Shown here: positions 1 through 5,919 of the stretch, piece by piece
Numbering within the stretch: the stretch's first letter is position 1
Layout: each line of letters opens with the position of its first letter
NCBI GenBank assembly: GCA_026785785.1
Contig: JAJAZI010000325.1
Coordinates: 1-7,302, forward strand
DNA from: Microbacteriaceae bacterium
Lineage (GTDB): Bacteria; Actinomycetota; Actinomycetes; Actinomycetales; Microbacteriaceae
DNA length: 7,302 nt
Direction of reading: 5' to 3'
Program-made: the position numbers and the translations under genes
The notes under the pieces: generated by a model
Told to the model about the DNA's origin: nothing
The model's input: the letters and a program-made list of their open reading frames with translations, nothing else
Databases searched by the model: none

Positions 1-439
1 CCACGATGCGGCGGTTCGCCTCAAGCTTCTTTCGCTCACGGCGGGCGCGAACAACGCGGGCGAGAGCACTTCATAGCTGCCATCCGCGTTTTCCACGGAG
101 GCTAAGTGGCGAGGCCGCCGAAGCCCTTCGCCCTGAGCTGGCGTCGACCGTCTTCCTGAAGTGCCCGGGATCTCGGACATGCGGCCGACTTCGCATCCGC
201 CGGGGCACTCTGATCTGCGGGCGACGAATCCAACGGGGTTTACGGCAATCAACGACGCCGCCCGCGAGTGCCTGATGCGTGGTGGAGACGTCGAACGCAA
301 GAGGCCGGGACGTTGCCTGTTGATGCCGCGACACGTCCATCCGCACCCGGACGCGAAGCGCGCGGCTTCCCGAACTGCGGGTCAATTTTCCGAACTAACG
401 TGACAGGTCACAGAAGAGGCGGGCGGAGCAGCCGCGCCC
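1..439. other. Left-edge region with no convincing complete gene
   Basis: I find no gene here that looks like its neighbours. Open frames exist on both strands (for example 161-403 on plus, from a GTG, and 71-385 on minus), but their third positions are clearly less G/C-rich than those of the flanking genes, they lack ribosome binding sites, and their proteins show no motif I recognise. Two short frames touch the left edge. A plus frame from base 2 ends at TAG 74-76 (…LTAGANNAGESTS) and could be the C-terminal tail of a gene entering from the left. A basic minus frame (LARVVRARRERKKLEANRR) leaves the window at base 1. I cannot choose between them. No tRNA is visible. A small perfect inverted repeat (GTGAC-AG-GTCAC) lies at 400-411. 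The region may simply be intergenic, or it may be the remains of a decayed gene. Confidence 0.4.
417..439 (-). terminator. Possible weak intrinsic terminator of glgX
   Basis: Directly after the glgX TAG stop, the minus strand reads GGGCG, a 9-base loop, then CGCCC. An alternative fold pairs GGG with CCC and CGG with CCG around a CTGCT loop. A short pyrimidine tract (TCTTCT) follows about three bases later. The position fits a terminator, but the stem is short and the tract is not a true T-run, so the call is tentative. Confidence 0.3.
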
Positions 440-2479
440 CTAATGGGCCCGGAACAGCTGCATCGACGTGCTGGCGACCAGGTGGTCGGCGCCCGGCGCA
501 AGTTCGAGGCCCTCGGCCGCGTCATCCGCGCTGTCCCACAGCAGCGTGTACGCGGTGACCCCGGCGTGCAGGGGAAGAGTCACGGTCATGGACGTCTCCA
601 GCCCGTGCACGATGAGCAGGATCCGGTTGAACTCCTCGAATTCGGGCGTCGACGCCGCGAGGTACTGCAGGGTGCGGGCGGAGGGTGAGTCCCAGTTCTC
701 TGCCGACATTGTGGCGCCATGGGCGTTGAACCAGTCCATCTGGGTCGACGATGGCGTCTCCTCACCGAGGACCCCGAATCTCGCGGGCCGCAGGGCCGGG
801 TTCTCCCGGCGCAGGCGCAGCAGGCGACGCGACACGTCGAGGAGCTCCTGCTGCCACGGGTCCTGGCTCCAGGGGAGCCAGGTGAGGGTGCTGTCGTGGC
901 AGTACGCGTTGTTGTTGCCGTGCTGGTTGCGCCCAAACTCGTCTCCGGCCGTGATCATCGGAACGCCGCCCGAGAGCAGCAGGGTGCCGAGGAGGTTGCG
1001 CATCGCGCGCCGCCGGGCGTCCAGCACGGCTGGGTCACCGGTCGGACCCTCGATCCCGTGGTTGAACGAGTGGTTATTGTCGGTGCCGTCGCGATTGTTC
1101 TCGCCGTTGCCGAGGTTGTGCTTCTGGTTGTACGCCGTGAGATCGGCGATGGTGAAGCCGTCGTGCGCGGTGATGAAATTCACCGAGGCGAGCGGGCCTC
1201 GCTCGTGTGAGAACACGTGAGCCGATCCGGCCAGCTGCCGCGCCATGCTTCCGATGCCCTGGCCCGCGACGCCGTGCAGCCGCTCGCTCGACACGTCGGT
1301 GAGCCAGAAGTCGCGCATCCGATCGCGGTAGCCGTCATTCCATTCCGACCAGCCGGCCGGGAACTTGCCAACCTGCCATCCGCCCATCCCCACGTCCCAC
1401 GGCTCCGCGATCATCTTCACGCCCTGCAGGGCCGGGTCATCGATGATCGACGTCAGCAGCGGATGCTGGGGGGTAAAGATCACGTTCTCGTCGCGCCCCA
1501 GCGCCGGCGCCAGGTCGAAACGGAACCCGTCGACCTGCACCTCATTTGCCCAGTAGCGCAGCGAGTCGAGAACGAGTCGCTGGGCGGCGGGCAGTGCGAA
1601 GTTGATCGTGTTGCCGCACCCGGTCACGTCGATGTAGCCGCCGTCAGCCATCTGCCGGTAGTAGTTGGCATTGTCGAGGCCGCGGAAGCTCGTCGTGGGT
1701 CCCTTCGGGCCTTCCTCTGCGGTGTGGTTGTACACGACGTCGAGGATCACCTCGAGACCTGCCTCGTGCAAGATCTTGACCATCCCCTTGAACTCGCGCA
1801 GGACCGCTGACGCGCCATTCACCTGTGCGGTGCGCGAGGCGTAGGCGGCGTGCGGCGTGAAGAAGTTGAGGGTGTTGTAGCCCCAGTAGTTGCGCAGGCC
1901 CTGTTTGATGAGGCGCTGCTCGCTCACGAACTGCTGTACCGGAAGCAGCTCGATCGCCGTGACGCCGAGGTCCTTGAGGTAGGCGATGTTGCTCTCGTGG
2001 GCGAGGCCGGCATAGGTGCCGCGCAGGCGCTCGGGGATCGACGTGTTGAGCTTGCTGAGGCCCTTCGCATGGGCCTCGTAGATCACGGTGTGGTCGAGGG
2101 GCGTGTTCGGCTTGCGGGCGCCCGCCCAGTCGAACGCGTCGTCCTGCACGATCGAGTGCCAGTGGCCGGAGTTGGTGCGGGCGAGCCCGCGCGCGTAGGG
2201 ATCGATGAGGTGGATGCTCGGGTTGAACGAGTGCTGCGGACCGGTGGGGCCGGATGCGCGCAACGAGTAGTGCGCCCCGGGAACGAGCCTGCTCGACGAC
2301 CCTGTCCAGACACCGTGCTCGTCGCGCTGGAGCTGCCGCTTCTCGGCCAGCCAGCTCGGGTCGTTCGGGGCGAAGATGCAGACCTCGATCGCGGTCGCGC
2401 TCGCAGACCAGACCCGCACCTGTCCGCCCTCGGCAGTGGCGCGAACGCCAAGGTCGCGCAACATGTCGGTTTCAGGCAT
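440..2479 (-). CDS. glgX: Glycogen debranching enzyme GlgX (isoamylase-type, GH13)
   Basis: This enzyme hydrolyses alpha-1,6 branch points of glycogen limit dextrins in the cytoplasm, releasing linear maltooligosaccharides. The protein has 679 residues, about the usual family length. Visible in order are an N-terminal carbohydrate-binding (CBM48-like) segment at about residues 5-115, then the GH13 barrel. The barrel shows YNHTAE (about 250-255), GFRFD with the nucleophile Asp322, AEPWD with the acid/base Glu359, and TAHDGF with the third acidic residue Asp440. GDEFGRNQHGNNNAYC follows at about 512-527. No key residue is missing. I chose ATG 2479 (MPETDMLRDLG). An upstream in-frame ATG at 2524 adds 15 unremarkable residues and would start inside the divergent promoter. 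The chosen ATG lies 7 bases after TACTCT, and AGGA is only 3 bases from the start, so a leaderless mRNA is likely. The close relative TreX of trehalose synthesis cannot be excluded, but no treY or treZ is in view. Confidence 0.93.
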   Translation of the reverse strand: MPETDMLRDLGVRATAEGGQVRVWSASATAIEVCIFAPNDPSWLAEKRQLQRDEHGVWTGSSSRLVPGAHYSLRASGPTGPQHSFNPSIHLIDPYARGLARTNSGHWHSIVQDDAFDWAGARKPNTPLDHTVIYEAHAKGLSKLNTSIPERLRGTYAGLAHESNIAYLKDLGVTAIELLPVQQFVSEQRLIKQGLRNYWGYNTLNFFTPHAAYASRTAQVNGASAVLREFKGMVKILHEAGLEVILDVVYNHTAEEGPKGPTTSFRGLDNANYYRQMADGGYIDVTGCGNTINFALPAAQRLVLDSLRYWANEVQVDGFRFDLAPALGRDENVIFTPQHPLLTSIIDDPALQGVKMIAEPWDVGMGGWQVGKFPAGWSEWNDGYRDRMRDFWLTDVSSERLHGVAGQGIGSMARQLAGSAHVFSHERGPLASVNFITAHDGFTIADLTAYNQKHNLGNGENNRDGTDNNHSFNHGIEGPTGDPAVLDARRRAMRNLLGTLLLSGGVPMITAGDEFGRNQHGNNNAYCHDSTLTWLPWSQDPWQQELLDVSRRLLRLRRENPALRPARFGVLGEETPSSTQMDWFNAHGATMSAENWDSPSARTLQYLAASTPEFEEFNRILLIVHGLETSMTVTLPLHAGVTAYTLLWDSADDAAEGLELAPGADHLVASTSMQLFRAH

Positions 2480-2485
2480 GCGTCC

Positions 2486-2491
2486 TAGAGT
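2486..2491 (+). promoter_or_regulatory. Putative -10 element of the cysteine desulfurase gene (TAGAGT)
   Basis: TAGAGT fits TANNNT and is the best -10 candidate in the 61-bp divergent gap. It would start a transcript near 2498 with a leader of about 43 bases that carries the ribosome binding site at 2529-2534. It shares five of its six base pairs with the glgX -10 on the other strand. No convincing -35 is seen. The AT-rich stretch at 2523-2540 is a weaker alternative site. Confidence 0.4.
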
Positions 2492-2492
2492 A
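2487..2492 (-). promoter_or_regulatory. Putative -10 element of glgX (TACTCT), leaderless spacing
   Basis: Read on the minus strand, TACTCT matches the actinobacterial TANNNT -10 pattern. Seven bases separate it from the ATG, so transcription would begin at or beside the A of the start codon. No good -35 is visible 16-18 bases upstream. This -10 overlaps the one proposed for the divergent desulfurase gene. Confidence 0.5.
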
Positions 2493-2528
2493 ACCAGTGC
2501 GCGGAGCCCCGCCGCGCAGCCCATTTTC

Positions 2529-2534
2529 TGGAGA
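2529..2534 (+). promoter_or_regulatory. Ribosome binding site of the cysteine desulfurase gene
   Basis: TGGAGA sits 6 bases before ATG 2541 and supports that start over the longer open frame running upstream. It lies between two copies of ATTTTC (2523-2528 and 2534-2539), an unusually AT-rich patch for this DNA that should keep the start site free of structure. Confidence 0.7.
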
Positions 2535-2540
2535 TTTTCA

Positions 2541-3701
2541 ATGGTTGTCTACCTCGATCACGCGGCGACCACGCCGATGCTCGGCGAGTCGATCGCGGCC
2601 TACACCTCGGCGCTCGGCATCGTGGGGAACCCGTCGTCGATTCACAGCCAGGGCCAGAATGCCAAGCGCCTGCTCGAGGAGGCGCGTGAGGCCGTCGCGG
2701 ACTCGCTCGGCTGCGACCCGATCGAGGTCGTCTTCACCAGCGGTGGAACAGAATCGATCAATCTCGCGATCAAGGGCCTCTACTGGGCGCGCAATTCGCC
2801 GGGGCACCGCCGCCCGCGCATCCTCGTGCCGCTCGGCGAGCACCACGCGACGATCGACACGGTCGAGTGGCTCGAACGCTACGAGGGCGCGATCATCGAA
2901 TGGCTGCCGCTCGACTCGCTCGGCCGGATCTCGGTCGCCGCGGTCGCGTCGGCTTTCACCGTCCACGACGACATCGCACTCGTGAGCATGCTCATGGCCA
3001 ACAACGAGGTCGGCACCGTGCAGAGGGTCGACGAGGTCGTCGCCATCGCCGCGGCCCACGGCGTTCCCGTGCATGCCGACGCCGTCTCGAGCTACCACCA
3101 CCTGCCCATCGACTTCGCCTCGAGCGGGCTCGCCGCGCTGAGCGTCTCGGCCCACAAGATCGGCGGCCCCCTCGGCATCGGTGCGCTCGTGCTCGGCCGC
3201 TCGGCGACCGTCGTCCCCCTGATCCACGGGGGAGGCCAGCAGCGCGACGTGCGCTCCGGCACCCAGGACGCGCCCGCCGCGATCGCCTTCGGTGTCGCCG
3301 CGCAGCATCCGCCGGTCTCCCTCGCGCCGTTGCGCGACCGGGTCATCGCTGGCGTGCGCGCTGCGGTGCCGGATGCGGTGCTCCGCGGCGACCCGATCGA
3401 CCGGCTCGACAACAACGCGCACTTCACCTTCCCCGGCTGCGAGGGGGACTCGCTACTGTTCCTGCTCGACGTCGCGGGCGTCTCCGTCAGCACGGGTTCG
3501 GCCTGCCGCGCCGGCATTCCTGAGGTCTCGCACGTGCTGCGGGCGATGGGGGTGCGCGACGCGGATGCGCGCGGCGCGCTGCGGGTGACGCTCGGCCACA
3601 CGAGCACCGACGCCGACGTCGACGCGTTCCTCGCGGCTCTCCCGGCGGCATACGGTCGGGCGCGCCGGGCCGGATTCTCTGACAGGGACGTGAATGCGTA
3701 G
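2541..3701 (+). CDS. iscS: Cysteine desulfurase, IscS/NifS type (class I)
   Basis: This PLP enzyme converts cysteine to alanine and carries the sulfur as a protein persulfide for Fe-S clusters and thiolated tRNA. The protein has 386 residues, normal for the family. Visible features are the N-terminal YLDHAATTP, GNPSSIHS (30-37), TSGGTESIN (66-74), the EHHA His pair (101-102), HADAV with Asp180 contacting the PLP pyridine, SAHK with the PLP-binding Lys206, GGGQQRDVRSGT (230-241), and STGSACRAG with catalytic Cys322. The usual Gln three residues after Asp180 is Ser183 here. ATG 2541 fits the family N-terminus and has a good binding site. The gene shares an 8-base overlap with the lipoprotein gene and is two genes before mnmA, so it probably supplies sulfur to MnmA; a dedicated MnmA donor rather than a general IscS is possible. 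No iscU, sufU or iscR is in view. Confidence 0.93.
   Translation: MVVYLDHAATTPMLGESIAAYTSALGIVGNPSSIHSQGQNAKRLLEEAREAVADSLGCDPIEVVFTSGGTESINLAIKGLYWARNSPGHRRPRILVPLGEHHATIDTVEWLERYEGAIIEWLPLDSLGRISVAAVASAFTVHDDIALVSMLMANNEVGTVQRVDEVVAIAAAHGVPVHADAVSSYHHLPIDFASSGLAALSVSAHKIGGPLGIGALVLGRSATVVPLIHGGGQQRDVRSGTQDAPAAIAFGVAAQHPPVSLAPLRDRVIAGVRAAVPDAVLRGDPIDRLDNNAHFTFPGCEGDSLLFLLDVAGVSVSTGSACRAGIPEVSHVLRAMGVRDADARGALRVTLGHTSTDADVDAFLAALPAAYGRARRAGFSDRDVNA
3684..3688 (+). promoter_or_regulatory. Ribosome binding site of the lipoprotein gene
   Basis: AGGGA lies 5 bases before ATG 3694, inside the last codons of the desulfurase gene. It sets the start that overlaps the upstream stop and supports coupled translation of the two genes. 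Confidence 0.65.
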
Positions 3702-4293
3702 GCGGCGGTGGTCCGAGCGCGGGGCATCGGGTGCATCGCGGTCGCGCATCGCGGTCCCGCTGATCGGTGTCGCGCTCTCCGTGCTGCTCACGGGGTGCGT
3801 CGCGGGGGAGCCCGCGCCATCGGCATCCGCCCCGATCGCCCCGACCTCGTCGCCCGGCACCGACTCGTCCGAGCCGTCGCCTCTTCTCCCTGTCTACCCC
3901 GAGGAGTACACGACCCCGAACGTGCAGGCCGAGACCGAGCGTATCGCGGTGCGGATCACCGGACTCGTCGCGGTCGCGGGGCTCCTCGGGCAGGACAGCT
4001 ATTCGCAGGAGCTCGAGAACACCGAGAGCGAGGGCAGCTACTGGGGCATGCTCAACACCATCACGCTCGAGCCCGAGGTGGACGCGGCGCTCCAGGCCGC
4101 GAGCGTCGCCGCCGACCTCGCCGACGCCGGCTGGCTCCTCAACGACAGGGCCCAGTCATCGGCCGATTACGCCGTGGCACTGTCGAGTGACGACGACCCG
4201 GCGCGGTCGTGGTTTCTCGTGATCGGCGCCGACCTGAGCGTGCCGGGGGAGTCCGTCGTGACCGTGCGGCTCTCGAGCCCGCCGCTGCCCTGA
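3694..4293 (+). CDS. Predicted secreted lipoprotein of unknown function
   Basis: I do not recognise the family. The 199-residue protein begins with a basic n-region (MRRRRW… to Arg18), a hydrophobic stretch at about 19-32, and a lipobox L-T-G-C with Cys35 as the expected lipidated residue, so it should be anchored outside the membrane. A Ser/Pro/Thr-rich linker follows at about 38-65. The remaining roughly 130 residues look like a small soluble domain. It has a mostly helical, acidic middle (about 75-160, with QAASVAADLADAGWLLND) and a C-terminal part suggestive of strands (SWFLVIGADL, SVVTVRLSS). It has no cysteine after the lipobox and no catalytic motif I can name. The start ATG overlaps the desulfurase stop (ATGCGTAG), which indicates co-transcription and translational coupling. 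Codon use matches the neighbours. Nothing in the sequence ties it to sulfur transfer, so the linkage may be only positional. Confidence 0.85.
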   Translation: MRRRRWSERGASGASRSRIAVPLIGVALSVLLTGCVAGEPAPSASAPIAPTSSPGTDSSEPSPLLPVYPEEYTTPNVQAETERIAVRITGLVAVAGLLGQDSYSQELENTESEGSYWGMLNTITLEPEVDAALQAASVAADLADAGWLLNDRAQSSADYAVALSSDDDPARSWFLVIGADLSVPGESVVTVRLSSPPLP

Positions 4294-4300
4294 GCGGTGC

Positions 4301-4361
4301 GGCGCCCTGAGTGGCGCGCAGAGTGGCGCGCAGAGCGCGGGGCGCCCTGAGCGGCGCGCAG
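4301..4361. repeat. Imperfect tandem repeats, about 12-bp and 40-bp units
   Basis: The 20-mer at 4301-4320 (GGCGCCCTGAG…GGCGCGCA) recurs at 4341-4360 with one difference (T4312 versus C4352). Inside it, the 12-mer GAGTGGCGCGCA occurs twice head to tail at 4309-4320 and 4321-4332, and again at 4349-4360 with one change. CCCTGAG also occurs at 4288-4294, where its TGA is the lipoprotein stop codon, so the first partial unit appears to run into the gene end. Confidence 0.8.
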
Positions 4362-4410
4362 AGCGCGGGTGCGGGTGCGGCGAGCGCGGTACGGTGAGCG
4401 CGGGTGCGGT
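4362..4410. repeat. Degenerate heptanucleotide (period-7) repeat
   Basis: From 4362 the sequence can be cut into seven 7-base units close to AGCGCGG (units include GTGCGGG, TGCGGCG and TACGGTG). The 8-mer GAGCGCGG starts at 4333, 4361, 4382 and 4396, at spacings of 28, 21 and 14, all multiples of seven. A further copy at 4439 is out of phase. The block is strongly G-rich on the plus strand. Confidence 0.65.
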
Positions 4411-4453
4411 GAACCTGCATGTGCGCGGGCCGTGGCGGGAGCGCGGTCAGCGT

Positions 4454-4550
4454 GTCGCCAAAGTCGGAACTGAGCAGAGCGACCCCTGGCTCGCACAGGC
4501 ATCCGCGGTTACGGATGCTGCGTGTTGCGGCGGATTCCGACTTTGGCGAC
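4454..4550. repeat. Nested inverted repeat with 16-bp perfect outer arms
   Basis: The arm GTCGCCAAAGTCGGAA (4454-4469) is matched perfectly by its reverse complement at 4535-4550, enclosing 65 bases. Within that loop, GCATCCG (4499-4505) and CGGATGC (4512-4518) form a 7-bp hairpin with a 6-base loop. The helix can extend by CGCA (4492-4495) pairing with TGCG (4519-4522) after a 3-base bulge. As RNA this would be a long stem closing a loop with one strong internal hairpin; as DNA it resembles a small element with terminal inverted repeats. I see no clear target-site duplication, no T-run after it and no gene inside. It lies about 100 bases before the proposed mnmA start of transcription, so it would not be in a leaderless mnmA mRNA. 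Confidence 0.85.
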
Positions 4551-4567
4551 GTCACAGTCGTGCTGCC

Positions 4568-4627
4568 CCAGTCCGGTCCAGTCCAGTCCACGCCAGTCCG
4601 GCCCGGCCCAGTCCAGCCCGGCCCAGA
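4568..4627. repeat. Pentanucleotide tandem array, 12 units of CCRGY type
   Basis: Sixty bases divide exactly into twelve 5-base units with no phase slip: CCAGT five times, CCGGC three times, and CCGGT, CCACG, CCAGC and CCAGA once each. All units begin with CC. The array ends 22 bases before the mnmA -10, so it adjoins the place where a -35 element would be. Confidence 0.8.
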
Positions 4628-4649
4628 CTTTCGCGCTGGGACCTGCGCG

Positions 4650-4655
4650 TACCAT
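4650..4655 (+). promoter_or_regulatory. Putative -10 element of mnmA (TACCAT), leaderless spacing
   Basis: TACCAT fits TANNNT and lies 7 bases before ATG 4663, the same distance as at glgX. The bases between (TGGACCC) contain no usable ribosome binding site. The 16-19 bases upstream hold no good -35 and border the pentanucleotide array. Confidence 0.5.
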
Positions 4656-4662
4656 TGGACCC

Positions 4663-5808
4663 ATGAAGGTTCTGGCAGCGATGAGTGGCGGCGTCGACTC
4701 GGCGGTCGCCGCAGCGCGCGCCGTCGAGGCCGGGCACGAGGTCGTCGGTGTTCACTTGGCCCTGAGCCGGATGCCCGGCACCCTCCGCACCGGCGCCCGC
4801 GGCTGCTGCACGATCGAGGATTCGATGGATGCCCAGCGTGCAGCGAACATCATTGGAATCCCGTACTACGTGTGGGATTTCTCCGAACGGTTCAAGCTCG
4901 ACGTTGTCGACGACTTCATCGCCGAGTACAGCGCCGGGCGCACCCCCAACCCGTGCATGCGGTGCAACGAGCGCATCAAGTTCGCCGCCCTCCTCGAGAA
5001 GGCGCTCGCCCTCGGCTTCGACGCGGTCGCGACAGGCCACTACGCGAACATCCAGACGGACGCCGACGGCAACCGTGAGCTGCACCGCGCGGCCGACTGG
5101 GCCAAGGACCAGTCCTACGTGCTCGGCGTGCTGACGTCGGAGCAGCTCGCCCACAGCCTGTTCCCGCTCGGTGTGACGCCGTCCAAGGCCGAGGTTCGCG
5201 CGGAGGCCGCCGCCCGCGGATTCTCTGTCGCCACCAAGCCCGACTCCCACGACATCTGCTTCATCCCCGATGGGGACACCCGTGGCTGGCTCGCCGAGCG
5301 CGTCGGCGCCGAGAAGGGCGTCATCCGTGACCGGACCGGCGAGGTCGTCGGAAGCCACGAGGGAGCGCACGCCTTCACGATCGGTCAGCGCAAGGGGCTC
5401 AACCTCGGTGTGCCGAGCGCCGACGGGCGTCCTCGCTTCGTGCTCGAGGTCAAGCCCGCGAGCAACGAGGTCGTCGTCGGCCCGCGCGAGGCGCTCGACA
5501 TCGCCGAGGTCGCTGGCAGCAAGCTGAGCTGGGCTGGCCTCGGCCCCGTCGAGTCCGGCATCATCGCGGATGCCGCGGAGCCGTTCGACTGTTTCGTGCA
5601 GATCCGTGCCCACTCCGAGCCGGTGGCCGCCATCGCGAGGCTCGTCCCCGTCGCAGGCGGGTCCGAGCTTGTCGAGCTCGTCATCCGGCCGACGGTCCCG
5701 CTCAACGGCGTCGCTCCTGGACAGACCGCGGTGCTCTACGTCGGCACCCGCGTGCTCGGCCAGTGCACGATCGACCGCACGGTCAGCGCCGTCTCCGTCT
5801 CTGCCTGA
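4663..5808 (+). CDS. mnmA: tRNA 2-thiouridine(34) synthase MnmA
   Basis: This ATP-dependent enzyme adenylates U34 of tRNAs for Lys, Glu and Gln and replaces its 2-oxygen with sulfur from a persulfide donor. The protein has 381 residues, typical of the family. The PP-loop SGGVDS is at residues 8-13, followed by [13 protein letters not shown] (47-59), a segment I associate with actinobacterial MnmA. NPCMRCN (96-102) carries the first catalytic Cys98, then come TGHYA (124-128) and the DQSYVL tRNA/ATP segment (149-154). [11 protein letters not shown] (195-205) carries the second catalytic Cys199, and the central FTIGQRKGL and C-terminal beta-barrel regions follow. Both cysteines are present. An upstream open frame exists, but [10 protein letters not shown] is the standard N-terminus and the start codon follows a -10 at leaderless spacing. 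The likely sulfur donor is the desulfurase two genes upstream. Confidence 0.97.
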   Translation: MKVLAAMSGGVDSAVAAARAVEAGHEVVGVHLALSRMPGTLRTGARGCCTIEDSMDAQRAANIIGIPYYVWDFSERFKLDVVDDFIAEYSAGRTPNPCMRCNERIKFAALLEKALALGFDAVATGHYANIQTDADGNRELHRAADWAKDQSYVLGVLTSEQLAHSLFPLGVTPSKAEVRAEAAARGFSVATKPDSHDICFIPDGDTRGWLAERVGAEKGVIRDRTGEVVGSHEGAHAFTIGQRKGLNLGVPSADGRPRFVLEVKPASNEVVVGPREALDIAEVAGSKLSWAGLGPVESGIIADAAEPFDCFVQIRAHSEPVAAIARLVPVAGGSELVELVIRPTVPLNGVAPGQTAVLYVGTRVLGQCTIDRTVSAVSVSA

Positions 5809-5818
5809 CGTCCCTGCC

Positions 5819-5856
5819 GCAGGCATCGCTCGCACCGCCGCCGGCCGGATGCCTGC
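5819..5856 (+). terminator. 9-bp inverted repeat after mnmA, possible terminator
   Basis: GCAGGCATC (5819-5827) and GATGCCTGC (5848-5856) are perfect reverse complements around a 20-base G/C-rich loop, starting 10 bases after the mnmA stop. No T-run follows. Terminators without a T-run are reported for actinobacteria, but the large loop makes this uncertain, and it could also be chance or a regulatory hairpin. Confidence 0.4.
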
Positions 5857-5919
5857 TGGCGCCGTCGCCGCTGGCCGCCGCTGTTGGCCGGACACCTGCC
5901 GGGCGTCGTCGCCACTGCC

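Larger units (their letters stand above)
4294..4662. other. 369-bp repeat-rich intergenic region before mnmA
   Basis: The region holds no credible gene; open frames crossing it are shadows or run out of neighbouring genes. From left to right it contains a G-rich tandem block (about 4301-4410), a nested inverted repeat (4454-4550), a pentanucleotide array (4568-4627) and the mnmA promoter. It is the most unusual part of the window and is detailed in separate entries. Confidence 0.8.

Noticed and set aside
161..403. 80-codon plus-strand frame from a GTG in the left region
   Set aside because: There is no ribosome binding site, its third-position G/C is lower than in neighbouring genes, and the protein is not recognisable. 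It was left as part of the unassigned region.
468..2488. Several long plus-strand frames opposite glgX
   Set aside because: They lie wholly within the GlgX coding region, whose catalytic motifs are intact on the minus strand. They have no family motifs or ribosome binding sites.
2477..2524. Upstream ATG at 2524 as the glgX start
   Set aside because: The extra 15 residues (MGCAAGLRALVTLGR) are unlike a GlgX N-terminus, and the longer gene would cover the proposed divergent promoter.
2538..3422. 294-codon minus-strand frame opposite the cysteine desulfurase
   Set aside because: It is a composition shadow of the desulfurase gene: an Arg/Asp/Val-rich translation with no domain.
4454..4550. Reading the inverted repeat as a simple rho-independent terminator of the lipoprotein operon
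   Set aside because: The 65-base loop is far too large, no T-run follows on either strand, and the element begins 161 bases after the stop codon.
4454..4550. Insertion sequence
   Set aside because: There is no transposase frame between the arms and no clear target-site duplication. Only a non-autonomous repeat remains possible.
4301..4627. CRISPR array
   Set aside because: The units are 5 to 40 bases long, directly adjacent and degenerate. There are no regular unique spacers and no cas genes.
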